Below, piece after piece: positions 24,593 through 33,619 of a DNA stretch of 49,028 nucleotides (position 1 is the stretch's first letter; each line of letters begins with the position of its first letter). The notes under the pieces are model-generated. The model had not been told where the DNA came from, searched no databases, and saw only the letters and a list, made by a program, of their open reading frames with translations. A program made the position numbers and the translations under genes. This DNA comes from Candidatus Anaeroferrophillus wilburensis (GTDB taxonomy: Bacteria; Desulfobacterota; Anaeroferrophillalia; Anaeroferrophillales; Anaeroferrophillaceae), in NCBI GenBank assembly GCA_016934315.1, contig JAFGSY010000033.1, positions 1 through 49,028 on the forward strand. The letters run 5' to 3'.

Positions 24593-24736
24593 AAACCGGA
24601 GGCGCAGCAACGGCTCCAGATTCGAGGCAAGCAAAACCTTCATCATTGGGTTGTACATCCAAGACAACCCAATGATAAAGGTTGCAGCGTAGCGGAAAAG
24701 GTGGAGCCGCTACGAAGCCATCGATATTGACGAAAG
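24593..24736. repeat. Long imperfect inverted repeat (REP/MITE-like)
   Basis: Core arms at 24635-24654 (AACCTTCATCATTGGGTTGT) and 24664-24683 are complementary at all but about one pair, around a 9-base centre. Further out GGCTCC (24612-24617) faces GGAGCC, continuing the fold. The stretch has no gene. It looks like a non-autonomous repeat able to fold back on itself. Copies elsewhere in the genome would confirm this but are not in the window. Confidence 0.55.
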
Positions 24737-24800
24737 GTTGCAAAGGGGCGATAAACATGCTAGCTCATCAGGAAACCACCTTCTCTGCCATGGTGCTTCA

Positions 24801-25991
24801 ATGAACGTTGTCGACATCCGCGATGCGGCCGGCCGCATCCATCCCCACATCCACCTGACCCCGCTCATCCATTCCCTTTCTTTCAGTCAGATGAGCGGTG
24901 CCGAGATTTTTCTCAAAGCGGAAAACCTGCAGAAGACCGGTTCCTTTAAGGTCAGGGGGGCATTCAACAAGCTTATCCAGCTGCGGGAATCGCAGGTCAT
25001 TGCAGCCTCCATGGGCAACCATGCCCAGGCGGTGGCGTTTGCCGCCAGCCGACTGGGCAAAGAGGCAACCATCGTCATGCCGGAAACTGTAGCGCTGAAC
25101 AAGGAGGAGGCCACCCGCAGCTACGGCGCCCGGGTCGTCCTCCACGGCACCACGTTGACCGAATCGCTGCAGTATGCCAGAGAGCAGCAGACCGCATTCA
25201 TCCATCCTTTCGATGATCCGCAGATCATTGCTGGCCAGGGAACCATCGGCTTGGAATTATGCCGGCAGTTGGAGAATATTGATACCATCCTGGTCCCGGT
25301 GGGCGGCGGCGGCCTGATCGCCGGCATTGCCTGCGCGGTTAAGGAACTCTCACCGGCTACCAGAATTATCGGCATCCAGACAGAGGCCGCGCCATCCGCC
25401 AGCCGCAGTTTTACTTCAGGCACTTTGACCGCGCAGCAACCGGCGCCAACCCTGGCTGACGGCATTGCGGTGGGCCAGGTGGGCCGCCAAACCCTGGCAA
25501 TCATGAACCAGTATGTTGATGAGATGATGCTCGTCGACGAAAACCGGATTGCCGAAGCCATTCTGCTGCTGATGGAACGAAAGAAGTTGGTTGTCGAGGG
25601 TGCCGGCGCCGTCCCCCTGGCGGCGCTGCTGCAGTATCCGCGTCACTTTCAGGGACGCCGGGTAATTCTGCTGATCAGCGGCGGCAATATTGATTTCACC
25701 GTCGTTGACCACATTATTCACCGTGGCCTGGCAGCCAATGGCAGAATCACCATCATCACCTTGGAAATCCAGGATGTTCCTGGCAGCCTCCATAAGGTTA
25801 CCGGCATTATTGCCGACCAACGGGGCAACATTCTTAATGTCCACCATGAACGGCTGGTGGCCGATCTGCCTTTCGGCTTCCTGCGGGCGGCAATCACCAT
25901 TGAAACCAGAGGGCCGGGCCATGGCCGGACGATTGCCGCCCAGTTGGAGAACGAGGGCTACACGGTTCTCAGCCACCAATCATCACCGTGA
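24801..25991 (+). CDS. ilvA: Threonine ammonia-lyase with ACT domain
   Basis: A PLP enzyme of 396 residues that deaminates threonine to 2-oxobutyrate (and serine to pyruvate), feeding isoleucine synthesis or catabolism. K50 in KTGSFKVRGAFNKL binds PLP, and the glycine-rich VGGGGLIAGI holds the cofactor phosphate. The C-terminal ~80 residues form one ACT domain (ITIITLEIQDVPGSLHKVTGIIADQRGNI written in part), as in the ~400-residue catabolic-like subgroup rather than the 500-residue biosynthetic IlvA. The ATG at 24801 gives the conserved N-terminus, although no clear ribosome binding site precedes it. Confidence 0.92.
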   Translation: MNVVDIRDAAGRIHPHIHLTPLIHSLSFSQMSGAEIFLKAENLQKTGSFKVRGAFNKLIQLRESQVIAASMGNHAQAVAFAASRLGKEATIVMPETVALNKEEATRSYGARVVLHGTTLTESLQYAREQQTAFIHPFDDPQIIAGQGTIGLELCRQLENIDTILVPVGGGGLIAGIACAVKELSPATRIIGIQTEAAPSASRSFTSGTLTAQQPAPTLADGIAVGQVGRQTLAIMNQYVDEMMLVDENRIAEAILLLMERKKLVVEGAGAVPLAALLQYPRHFQGRRVILLISGGNIDFTVVDHIIHRGLAANGRITIITLEIQDVPGSLHKVTGIIADQRGNILNVHHERLVADLPFGFLRAAITIETRGPGHGRTIAAQLENEGYTVLSHQSSP

Positions 25992-26132
25992 TCACCGCCC
26001 CTCACATCACACGGTTGGCAGGGAAACGAAAGATGTCCATCCAGCTTGTGCTGCGCACCCGGACATGTTATAGTTTTCCCTCTTTTTCAGGACCTGCTAA
26101 CCTTCTCCGCCGACAATGGGAGTTTCCATATC

Positions 26133-27893
26133 ATGGCCGTTGCTGACGTCATCTTTCTCCATGCCCCCACCGTCTACGATTTTCGCAGGCGGGCCACCCT
26201 GTGGGGGCCCACCAGCGATCTGGTGCCTTCAGAACCGATTTTCGACATGTACCCGGTGGGCTTTTCCACCATGTGCGCCTACCTTGAAGAGGCCGGCTTC
26301 CGCACCCGGATTGTCAACCTGGCCGCCCGCATGGTGCGTTCCAAAACCTTCAATGTCGAACAACATCTTGCCCGGTTGCAGGGCAGAGCCTTCGGTATCG
26401 ACCTCCACTGGCTGCCCCACGCCCATGGTTCCCTGGCAATCGCTGAGCTGGTTAAAAAATATCACCCTGAAACACCGGTTTTTTTCGGCGGCTTTTCCGC
26501 CTCCTATTTTTATCAGGAACTGATTGGCTACCCACAGGTGGATTATGTTCTGCGCGGCGATTCAACCGAAGAACCCCTGCACCAGCTGACCGCCTGCATT
26601 ACCGCCGCTGATCACCGCGACCATATCGACGAAGAGGCCCTGGCCGCCATTCCCAATCTGAGCTGGAAAGACCGCCAGGGGGAGATTCACCACAACCCGC
26701 AGACCTACCTACCCGCCGATCTGGACCACCTGGAGATGAACTACCGCCAGATGGTCCGTTCGGTGGTCCGCGATTTTGACTTTCTCAACTACATCCCCTT
26801 CAGCCATTGGATTGACTATCCGGCCATGGCGGTCATTACCGTACGCGGTTGCAAGCACAACTGTTCATACTGCGGCGGCTCCGCCTCGGCCTCGCGCCTG
26901 ATCTCCGACCGCAAGGCTCCAGCTTTCCGCTCACCGGAAAAATTGGCCCAGGATATGCGGGACATGTACAACATCAGCCGCGGACCGGGCTTCATCCTCG
27001 GCGATATCCGCCATGCGGGGATGGACTATGCCCACCGTTTTCTGAAAGCCATTAAAGGATATCCAGGACAGGGCATGCTGGAGATTTTCGGTCCCATCGA
27101 TCGGCCATTTGCCGATGAACTCGCCGATGCCCTGCCCAACTTTGTCGTTGAATTTTCCCCCGAATCCCATGATCCTGCTGTCCGCCGGGCGCTCAATATG
27201 AGCTACACTAATGAAGAGATTGAGGACACCATCGCCAACTGTCTGGCGGTCGGCTGCCGCCGCTTTGACCTGTTTTTCATGATCGGCCTGCCGGAGCAGA
27301 CCGCCCAATCCGTCCTGGAGAGCATCGACTATTTCGAACGGCTGCTGGAACGTTATGGCGACGGCCGTTTCATGCCCTTTATCGGTCCTCTGGCACCCTT
27401 TGTGGATCCGGGAAGCCTGCTTTTTGAACAGCCGGAAAAATATGGTTACCATATTCTCTGCCGAACGCTGGAGGAACACCGGCAGATCCTGCTGGCACCC
27501 ACCTGGAAACATATTCTCAACTACGAAACCCACTGGATGAGCCGCGATGAAATGGGCGACGTAACGTATGAAGCCGGCCGCCGGCTCAATGCCCTCAAGG
27601 CCAAGTTCGGCCTCATCAGTCCGGCGGTCGCCGCCGAAACCGACGATCGCATCAACCGCGCCGTCGCCCTCATGGCCCGGATAGACCGCCTGCTCAATGA
27701 ATGTTCACCCGAAGAGCTGAAACAGGAGTTGCTGGCCCTCAAACCGCAGATTGACCGGGCCAACGCTTCCACGGTATGCGAAAAAACCGAGCTTGATCTG
27801 CCCTATGGCATCACCTCGTTCAATCTGCCGCAATTGATCAAGATGGGGACTGCAGATATCTGCAGCAACATCCTTAAACGTCGCCGACGCTGA
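26133..27893 (+). CDS. B12-binding-domain radical SAM protein (TIGR04190-like)
   Basis: A 586-residue protein. An N-terminal cobalamin-binding-type domain occupies about residues 1-180 (YPVGFSTMCAYLEEAGFRTRIVNLA, FFGGFSASYFY). The radical SAM core has CxxxCxxC at C240, C244 and C247 in RGCKHNCSYCGGS, and a C-terminal extension follows. It resembles a family seen in Desulfobacterota and archaea whose reaction is unknown; many B12-radical SAM enzymes are methylases or cyclases. The ATG at 26133 has GGGAG 10 bases upstream. It may be co-transcribed with the acetyltransferase 64 bases downstream. Confidence 0.83.
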   Translation: MAVADVIFLHAPTVYDFRRRATLWGPTSDLVPSEPIFDMYPVGFSTMCAYLEEAGFRTRIVNLAARMVRSKTFNVEQHLARLQGRAFGIDLHWLPHAHGSLAIAELVKKYHPETPVFFGGFSASYFYQELIGYPQVDYVLRGDSTEEPLHQLTACITAADHRDHIDEEALAAIPNLSWKDRQGEIHHNPQTYLPADLDHLEMNYRQMVRSVVRDFDFLNYIPFSHWIDYPAMAVITVRGCKHNCSYCGGSASASRLISDRKAPAFRSPEKLAQDMRDMYNISRGPGFILGDIRHAGMDYAHRFLKAIKGYPGQGMLEIFGPIDRPFADELADALPNFVVEFSPESHDPAVRRALNMSYTNEEIEDTIANCLAVGCRRFDLFFMIGLPEQTAQSVLESIDYFERLLERYGDGRFMPFIGPLAPFVDPGSLLFEQPEKYGYHILCRTLEEHRQILLAPTWKHILNYETHWMSRDEMGDVTYEAGRRLNALKAKFGLISPAVAAETDDRINRAVALMARIDRLLNECSPEELKQELLALKPQIDRANASTVCEKTELDLPYGITSFNLPQLIKMGTADICSNILKRRRR

Positions 27894-27957
27894 CCCCGCA
27901 CCTTCGGGCCGGAACGAACCTGGCAGGCGAGCGGAGCATGAGGCGGTTGGGAAAAAG

Positions 27958-30393
27958 ATGAGTACCAGAAAACTCAGTCAGCTTTTCGACCCCCGCTGCA
28001 TTGCGGTGATCGCCGATTTCTGTCCGGGCAGCTATAAAGAACAGCTGCTGACTGCCAATCTGTCACGGCTGAATGGCGGCCGGTCCGTCTATTTCGTCGG
28101 GGCCCCCTGCCTGCCCACCGACGTCAAGGGCATCACGGCGGACAGCCTGGAGCAGATCAACCAGCCCATCGACATTCTCATCGTCGCCCTGCCGCTAACC
28201 ACTGTGCCGGAAATCTTTCGCGCTCAAAACATCAGTACGGTTGCATCGATCATCCTCCTGGGATTCGCCGAGAAAATCCAGACGGCACTGCTCGATGATA
28301 TTTTATCACAGGCCGGCAGACATCAAATCAGAATCCTGGGTGCCAACTCCATCGGTCTCCTTATCCCGCGGCTTAACCTCAACGCCTCCTATCACTCGAC
28401 GATGCCCCACCAGGGACGCATTGCCCTGGTTTCCCAGAGCGGCGCCCTGATCACCTCAATTCTCGACATTGCCCGGGAACGAAATATCGGTTTCAGCCAC
28501 GTGGTCAGCATCGGCAGCTTGGCAGATATCGATTTCGGTGATCTCATCGACTACCTGGGTGGTGACGACCAGGTCGGCAGCATCGCTCTGTACATGGAAA
28601 ATATCGGCAGCGTCAAAAAATTTCTCAGCGCCTGCCGCTCCACTGCTCGGGTAAAACCGATCATCGTTCTCAAAAGCGGCCGCCACCCCATGATTCAGTC
28701 GCTTATTGAACGGCGCAACGCCGACCACCTGGGGAGCGATGCAGTCTACGACAGTGCTTTCCGCCGAGCGGGTGTTATCATGGTGGACACCATCAATGAG
28801 TTGCTCACCGCCGGCATCACCCTGTCCACCAGCCATATCCCTTTTGGTAATCGTTTTGCCCTGATCACCAACTCCGGAGCCCTGGGGTTGTTTGCCCTTG
28901 ACCAGCTCCTTTCACGGCAACTGGCACCTGCGGCGATCCAGCCACCCTTGCAACAAAAGCTGACAGAGCTCCTTCCAGAAAAGTCAGACGAAAATCCCAT
29001 CGATGTGGGGGCAACCGCAGACAATGACTGTTTCAGTGCCACCATTGCCGCCTGTCTGGAATCGGGAAACGTTGACGCCCTTATTGTGCTTATGGTTATC
29101 AACGGCTTCATGGAACCCCATACCATTGTTGACCAGGTACAAAAAAACGGAGAGCGGTTTCCCGGAAAAATTTTTTATGCCTGGCTGGGGGGCAGCCCCT
29201 TTCACCGCTACAAGGCCCGGAATTTCATGCAGGCTGACATCCCCATCTATTTCACTCTTGAAGAAGCCCTGAGCGCCTATTACTACAGTGAGCGCTACCG
29301 CTATAAACTGGCCAAACTGATGGCCATCCCGCCCCAATTCGACGACGCCTCGCCCACCCATCAGGCCCGGGTTCGGCAGATAGTAGCCCCGCACCTGGCA
29401 CCAGAGCCAGCCCCCCTGCCGGAAACTGTTGTCAGAGAACTGCTGCAAACCTACGGCATTACGGTCACCAGCCAAACCCTGCCGGTGGCCGGCGTAGAAC
29501 TGGCACTCAGCTGTCGCTGGGATCCCGAATTTGGACCTTACTTCTCCCTTGGCATCAGCGGTTTCTGCAGCCGTTTCAACAGCCGGACAGCCATCATGCT
29601 CCCACCCCTGAATTCTCTGCAGGCGCAACGGCTGATTGAACGTTCACCAGCTGCCGATATTCTGGCATCCTATCCGCTCACCAGACTGGAAGATCTACTG
29701 CTACGCTTCTCAGCCCTGATCTGCGATTTTGCCGAGATCAGGCAGGCAAAGCTGGTGCTGACGGTCAGGGAAACCGGCGACGTAGCCACGACCAATGCCA
29801 GCATCATGGCCAGCTACACCGCTACCATCGCCCCCCACCACCTGGTGATCATGCCTTATCCCCACCAGTATCAGTTTTTTGCAACCCTTGCCGACGGCAC
29901 CCGGCTGCTGATCCGGCCTATCAAGCCGGAAGACGAGGAAAAACATTTCGCCTTTTTTCATTCCCTTTCCCGCCAGACCAACTACTACCGTTTTTTCAGC
30001 TACCGGAAAAAATTGAGCCACGAACAGATATCCCGCTTTACCCAGATTGATTACGATCGGGAGATGGCCATCATTGCCCTGGTGGAAGAAAACGGCGTTG
30101 ACACAACCATCGGCGTCAACCGGCTGGCCTACTATCCCCAGGACGACCGACACGAGTTTGCCCTAGTGATAACCGACGCCTGGCAGGGAAAAGGCGTAGG
30201 GAAGGTACTGATGGAAAGACTGCTGGAAATCGCCAAAGACCGGCAGATCAGAACCATTTACGGCAAGGTTCTCGCTGAAAACCAGACAATGATCGGTTTC
30301 TGCCGGCGCTTTGGCTTCAGCGAGTATGAGAGCGAAGGGAACGTAATTCTGGTCAAGCTTGAGCTTGACGGTGGTCCGGACGCCAAGGAGTAA
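27958..30393 (+). CDS. PatZ-like protein: degenerate NDP-forming acyl-CoA synthetase fused to GNAT
   Basis: An 811-residue fusion. Residues ~10-130 are a CoA-binding domain, and ~140-460 are succinyl-CoA-ligase-like flavodoxin domains (VSQSGALITSI, ITNSGALG). From ~480 to 640 there is a remnant of the ATP-grasp domain, and from ~645 to 800 a GNAT domain (IRPIKPEDEEKHFAFF, WQGKGVGKVLME). PatZ/Pat proteins acetylate lysines, for example of acyl-CoA synthetases. The place of the phospho-histidine in active enzymes (SHTG...GSDAVYD) is occupied by Arg here, and the nucleotide-binding lobe of the ATP-grasp seems deleted. A regulatory acetyltransferase is therefore more likely than an acyl-CoA synthetase. 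Confidence 0.86.
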   Translation: MSTRKLSQLFDPRCIAVIADFCPGSYKEQLLTANLSRLNGGRSVYFVGAPCLPTDVKGITADSLEQINQPIDILIVALPLTTVPEIFRAQNISTVASIILLGFAEKIQTALLDDILSQAGRHQIRILGANSIGLLIPRLNLNASYHSTMPHQGRIALVSQSGALITSILDIARERNIGFSHVVSIGSLADIDFGDLIDYLGGDDQVGSIALYMENIGSVKKFLSACRSTARVKPIIVLKSGRHPMIQSLIERRNADHLGSDAVYDSAFRRAGVIMVDTINELLTAGITLSTSHIPFGNRFALITNSGALGLFALDQLLSRQLAPAAIQPPLQQKLTELLPEKSDENPIDVGATADNDCFSATIAACLESGNVDALIVLMVINGFMEPHTIVDQVQKNGERFPGKIFYAWLGGSPFHRYKARNFMQADIPIYFTLEEALSAYYYSERYRYKLAKLMAIPPQFDDASPTHQARVRQIVAPHLAPEPAPLPETVVRELLQTYGITVTSQTLPVAGVELALSCRWDPEFGPYFSLGISGFCSRFNSRTAIMLPPLNSLQAQRLIERSPAADILASYPLTRLEDLLLRFSALICDFAEIRQAKLVLTVRETGDVATTNASIMASYTATIAPHHLVIMPYPHQYQFFATLADGTRLLIRPIKPEDEEKHFAFFHSLSRQTNYYRFFSYRKKLSHEQISRFTQIDYDREMAIIALVEENGVDTTIGVNRLAYYPQDDRHEFALVITDAWQGKGVGKVLMERLLEIAKDRQIRTIYGKVLAENQTMIGFCRRFGFSEYESEGNVILVKLELDGGPDAKE

Positions 30394-30526
30394 GGCACCT
30401 TTTTCCTGCCGGGCTCCGGAAGAATCCTGGGCGACGATGCCTGCAGCAAACAAGGTCCGACTGCCAACCCGCTGTCGGGCATACCCACAAATCTTTCTCG
30501 CCAGGCTTCCCGAACAGCCAGGCAAG
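30394..30526. other. Convergent intergenic region
   Basis: About 130 bases between the convergent acetyltransferase and RND genes. I see no clear terminator. Confidence 0.4.
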
Positions 30527-33500
30527 CTATCCAAGCAGCTTCCGCATACCGTTCTTGACATCCTCAACAATGACATACAAAGCCGGCACCATGATCAAAG
30601 TAATCAAGGTGGAGAAAAGGATGCCAAAGCCCAAAGAAATAGCCATGGGAATCAAGAACCTGGCCTGCATTGAGGTTTCGAAAATCATCGGCATGAGACC
30701 GAAGAAGGTGGTCAGGGTGGTGAGTATGATGGGTCGGAAACGCTGAATGCCGGCATTGACAATAGCCGCATAATGGGTAGAGCCATCACGCACTTTACGG
30801 TTGGCAAAATCGATCAGCACCAGGGCATCATTAACCACCACCCCGGAGAGGGCAACAATGCCGAACATACTCAAAAGACTGAGGCTGTAGCCCATGATCA
30901 GGTGGCCGACAATCGCCCCGACAATGCCGAAGGGGATACTGACCATGATAATCGCCGGCTGGATGTAACTTTTAAAAGGAACAGCCAGCAGCAGGTAGAC
31001 CACCAGCATAGCAATGATCATTCCTTTCCCCAGGGCTGCCATGCTTTCCATACGGTCCGACTGCTTGCCGGCAAAACTGTAGTCAAGACCGTGATATTTT
31101 TCCTTCAGCTGCGGCAGAGTTTCCTTTTTCAGCGCCTCACTGACCATCTCCGCCTTGCTCTGGGGGGTCACATCAGCGGAAACCGTCACTACCCGCCGGC
31201 CATTGCGCCTGTTGATGGTGGTATAGGCATTGCCCCTGATGATCTCCACCACCTCCTGGAGCGGCACCTTGACACCCTTAGGCGTTGAAACCAGCATCTC
31301 ATCCAGATAATACTCCGCTTTCCTTTCCTGATCGGGGTTCCTCACCATAATGGTCAGCTCGTTGCGCCCCCGCAGCTGGGTCAGCACCTCGTAGCCGTAA
31401 TACGCACTGCGGACCTGGCGGGCCACTTCCCGGGGGTCAAGACCCAGCCGGTAACCGGCCGGCTTCAACTTGAAATCAAGCTGCTCCTTGCCGGGAGTAA
31501 AACCGTCATCAATATCGGAAACCAGCGGGAAAAAACTCAGAGCGGCGGCCAGTTCGGCACTGGCCTGCTCAAGGACCGCCGTATCCCGATGCTGCAGCTC
31601 GATGGTCAGGGCAGCACCTGAACCAGGGCCGCCGTGATCGGCACGAAACTTGATGGTTTCCAGGCCGGCAATACTGCCCACCGCCTGCCGCCAGCGGCGG
31701 GTGAATTCAGAGGTGTTCACCAGCCGTTCTTCAGGGGGGATCATATGAATCTGGATCCAGGTGGAGTTGTTGTCGATGTAGGATAAAATTCCCTTCACCT
31801 GTTTCTCCCGACCGATCTCAGCAATCAGCTTTTCACCGGCAGCGAGCAGCTGATCATGGACAACCATAGTATCGGCAACCGGGACGCCCACCGGCAGCAC
31901 CGCCTGCACATAGGCAAGATCCGATTCCACCCGCGGGAACAGGGTCATCCCCATGCGGCCGCTTTTGACATAGGCAATCGTTACCATCAGAATAACGATG
32001 CCCAAAGTAATGCTCACATAGCGGAAGCGCAGGGAAATTTTCAAAAAAGGGCCATAGATGCTGCGGACAAAAGTGGCAAAGCCATGGGAAAATTTCTGCT
32101 GCTGCCGGGAGATGAAAATCATGACTGAGTTTTTGACTTTCTTCTGATGCCCCAGATGAGCCGGCAGGATAATCAGCGATTCCACCAGGGAGATGAAGAA
32201 AACCGAAGCCACGACCACCGGGATGTTGCGAAAAATCTTCCCCATGACGCCGGGAACGAAATAGAGCGGCAGAAAGGTGACGATGTTGGTCAGCACACTG
32301 AAGGTAACCGGCACTGCGATCTCTTTGGCGCCCCTTACCGCCGCCTCAAAGGAGCTGCAGCCTTCCTGCTTATAGCTGTAGACGTTCTCGCCGACCACAA
32401 TGGCGTCGTCGACAACAATTCCCAGGGAGATGATAAAGGCAAAGAGGGACACCATGTTGATGCTGACGTCAAACTGGGGAATCACCAGCAGCGATCCGAG
32501 AAAAGAAATGGGAATCCCCATGGTCACCCAGAACGCCAGCCGCAGCTCAAGAAACACCCCCAACAGGATAAAGACCAGGACAAGACCAAAACAACCGTTT
32601 TTAATCAGCAGCTGAATGCGCTGCTTAAAAATGTCCGAGCGGTCATTGACCGTATCGACCAGGATCCCTGTCGGCAAGGCTTCCCGCAGCCTCTCCACCT
32701 GCCGATGGACGGCGCCGGAAACCGTAATCGGGGTTTGCTTGCCGATGCGAAAGACATCGATCCCGAGGGCCGGCTTGCCGTTGTAGACAAGAAACTGATC
32801 GGTTTCCTCGAAGCCGTCGTTAATCTCGGCAATCTCCCCCAGAGTAACCACCGTGCCACCGAGGCCACTGATGATGGGGATGCGGGCGAATTCCGCCGCC
32901 AGATCCCGGCGCTCCTTCATGCGCACCAGGATCTCCCCTCCTCGGGTCTTGATGCTGCCGCCTGGCAGATCAAGCGAAGCGTTTTTCACCTTTTGGGCTA
33001 TCTGCTCCAACTTGAGGTTGTAGGCCCGCAGACTCTCCTGGGAAACCTCGATGCTCATTTCCAGCGGGCTTTCCCCCAGCAGTTCCGCCTGAGTTATCTC
33101 CTCATCCTGAACCAGCTGGTCACGGATCATTTCGGTAACTTCCCGCAGCACCTGCGGACTCTGATCCCCGTAGACCACCAGGGTGACCACCTGCCGCTTG
33201 CGCGACGGGATGGTGACCAGCGGCTCTTCAGCCTCTTCGGGAAAGGCGGTAATCCGGTCCACCTCATTTTTGATATCCACCGCCAGCTGCTGAAGATCAG
33301 CGTCGATATGGGCTTCAACAGTGACCGTGCCGACCCCTTCATTGGCGGTGGAGGTGATCTCCTCAATGCCGTCCAGCTCCTGAATCGCCTCCTCAACCGG
33401 CAGCACAATCCCTTCGGCAACCTCCTCGGGGCTGGCGCCGGGATAGACTACCGAGACAACCACCGTGTCGAGGGTAAACTCGGGAAAGACCTCCTGCTTG

Positions 33501-33619
33501 ATCTGGGTTCCCCAAAAGAAACCGCCCACCAGGAGAAAAATCATCAGCAGGTTGGCCGCTACATGATTTTCCGCCATCCAGGCAATAGGTCCTTTATAGA
33601 GGGGGTTGTTGGCAGTCAT
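30527..33619 (-). CDS. RND-family efflux transporter, inner-membrane pump
   Basis: A 1030-residue AcrB/MexB-type proton-driven pump with two repeats, each of one plus five membrane helices and a large periplasmic loop. Motifs seen are the N-terminal FPEF segment (QEVFPEFTLDTVVVSVVYPGASPEEVAE in part), the proton-relay aspartates in LGIVVDDAIVVGENVY, and the C-terminal SLLSMFGIVALSGVVVNDALVLIDF. It exports drugs, bile-salt-like compounds or lipids; the substrate is not predictable. The start overlaps the adaptor stop by 4 bases. Confidence 0.95.
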   Translation of the reverse strand: MTANNPLYKGPIAWMAENHVAANLLMIFLLVGGFFWGTQIKQEVFPEFTLDTVVVSVVYPGASPEEVAEGIVLPVEEAIQELDGIEEITSTANEGVGTVTVEAHIDADLQQLAVDIKNEVDRITAFPEEAEEPLVTIPSRKRQVVTLVVYGDQSPQVLREVTEMIRDQLVQDEEITQAELLGESPLEMSIEVSQESLRAYNLKLEQIAQKVKNASLDLPGGSIKTRGGEILVRMKERRDLAAEFARIPIISGLGGTVVTLGEIAEINDGFEETDQFLVYNGKPALGIDVFRIGKQTPITVSGAVHRQVERLREALPTGILVDTVNDRSDIFKQRIQLLIKNGCFGLVLVFILLGVFLELRLAFWVTMGIPISFLGSLLVIPQFDVSINMVSLFAFIISLGIVVDDAIVVGENVYSYKQEGCSSFEAAVRGAKEIAVPVTFSVLTNIVTFLPLYFVPGVMGKIFRNIPVVVASVFFISLVESLIILPAHLGHQKKVKNSVMIFISRQQQKFSHGFATFVRSIYGPFLKISLRFRYVSITLGIVILMVTIAYVKSGRMGMTLFPRVESDLAYVQAVLPVGVPVADTMVVHDQLLAAGEKLIAEIGREKQVKGILSYIDNNSTWIQIHMIPPEERLVNTSEFTRRWRQAVGSIAGLETIKFRADHGGPGSGAALTIELQHRDTAVLEQASAELAAALSFFPLVSDIDDGFTPGKEQLDFKLKPAGYRLGLDPREVARQVRSAYYGYEVLTQLRGRNELTIMVRNPDQERKAEYYLDEMLVSTPKGVKVPLQEVVEIIRGNAYTTINRRNGRRVVTVSADVTPQSKAEMVSEALKKETLPQLKEKYHGLDYSFAGKQSDRMESMAALGKGMIIAMLVVYLLLAVPFKSYIQPAIIMVSIPFGIVGAIVGHLIMGYSLSLLSMFGIVALSGVVVNDALVLIDFANRKVRDGSTHYAAIVNAGIQRFRPIILTTLTTFFGLMPMIFETSMQARFLIPMAISLGFGILFSTLITLIMVPALYVIVEDVKNGMRKLLG

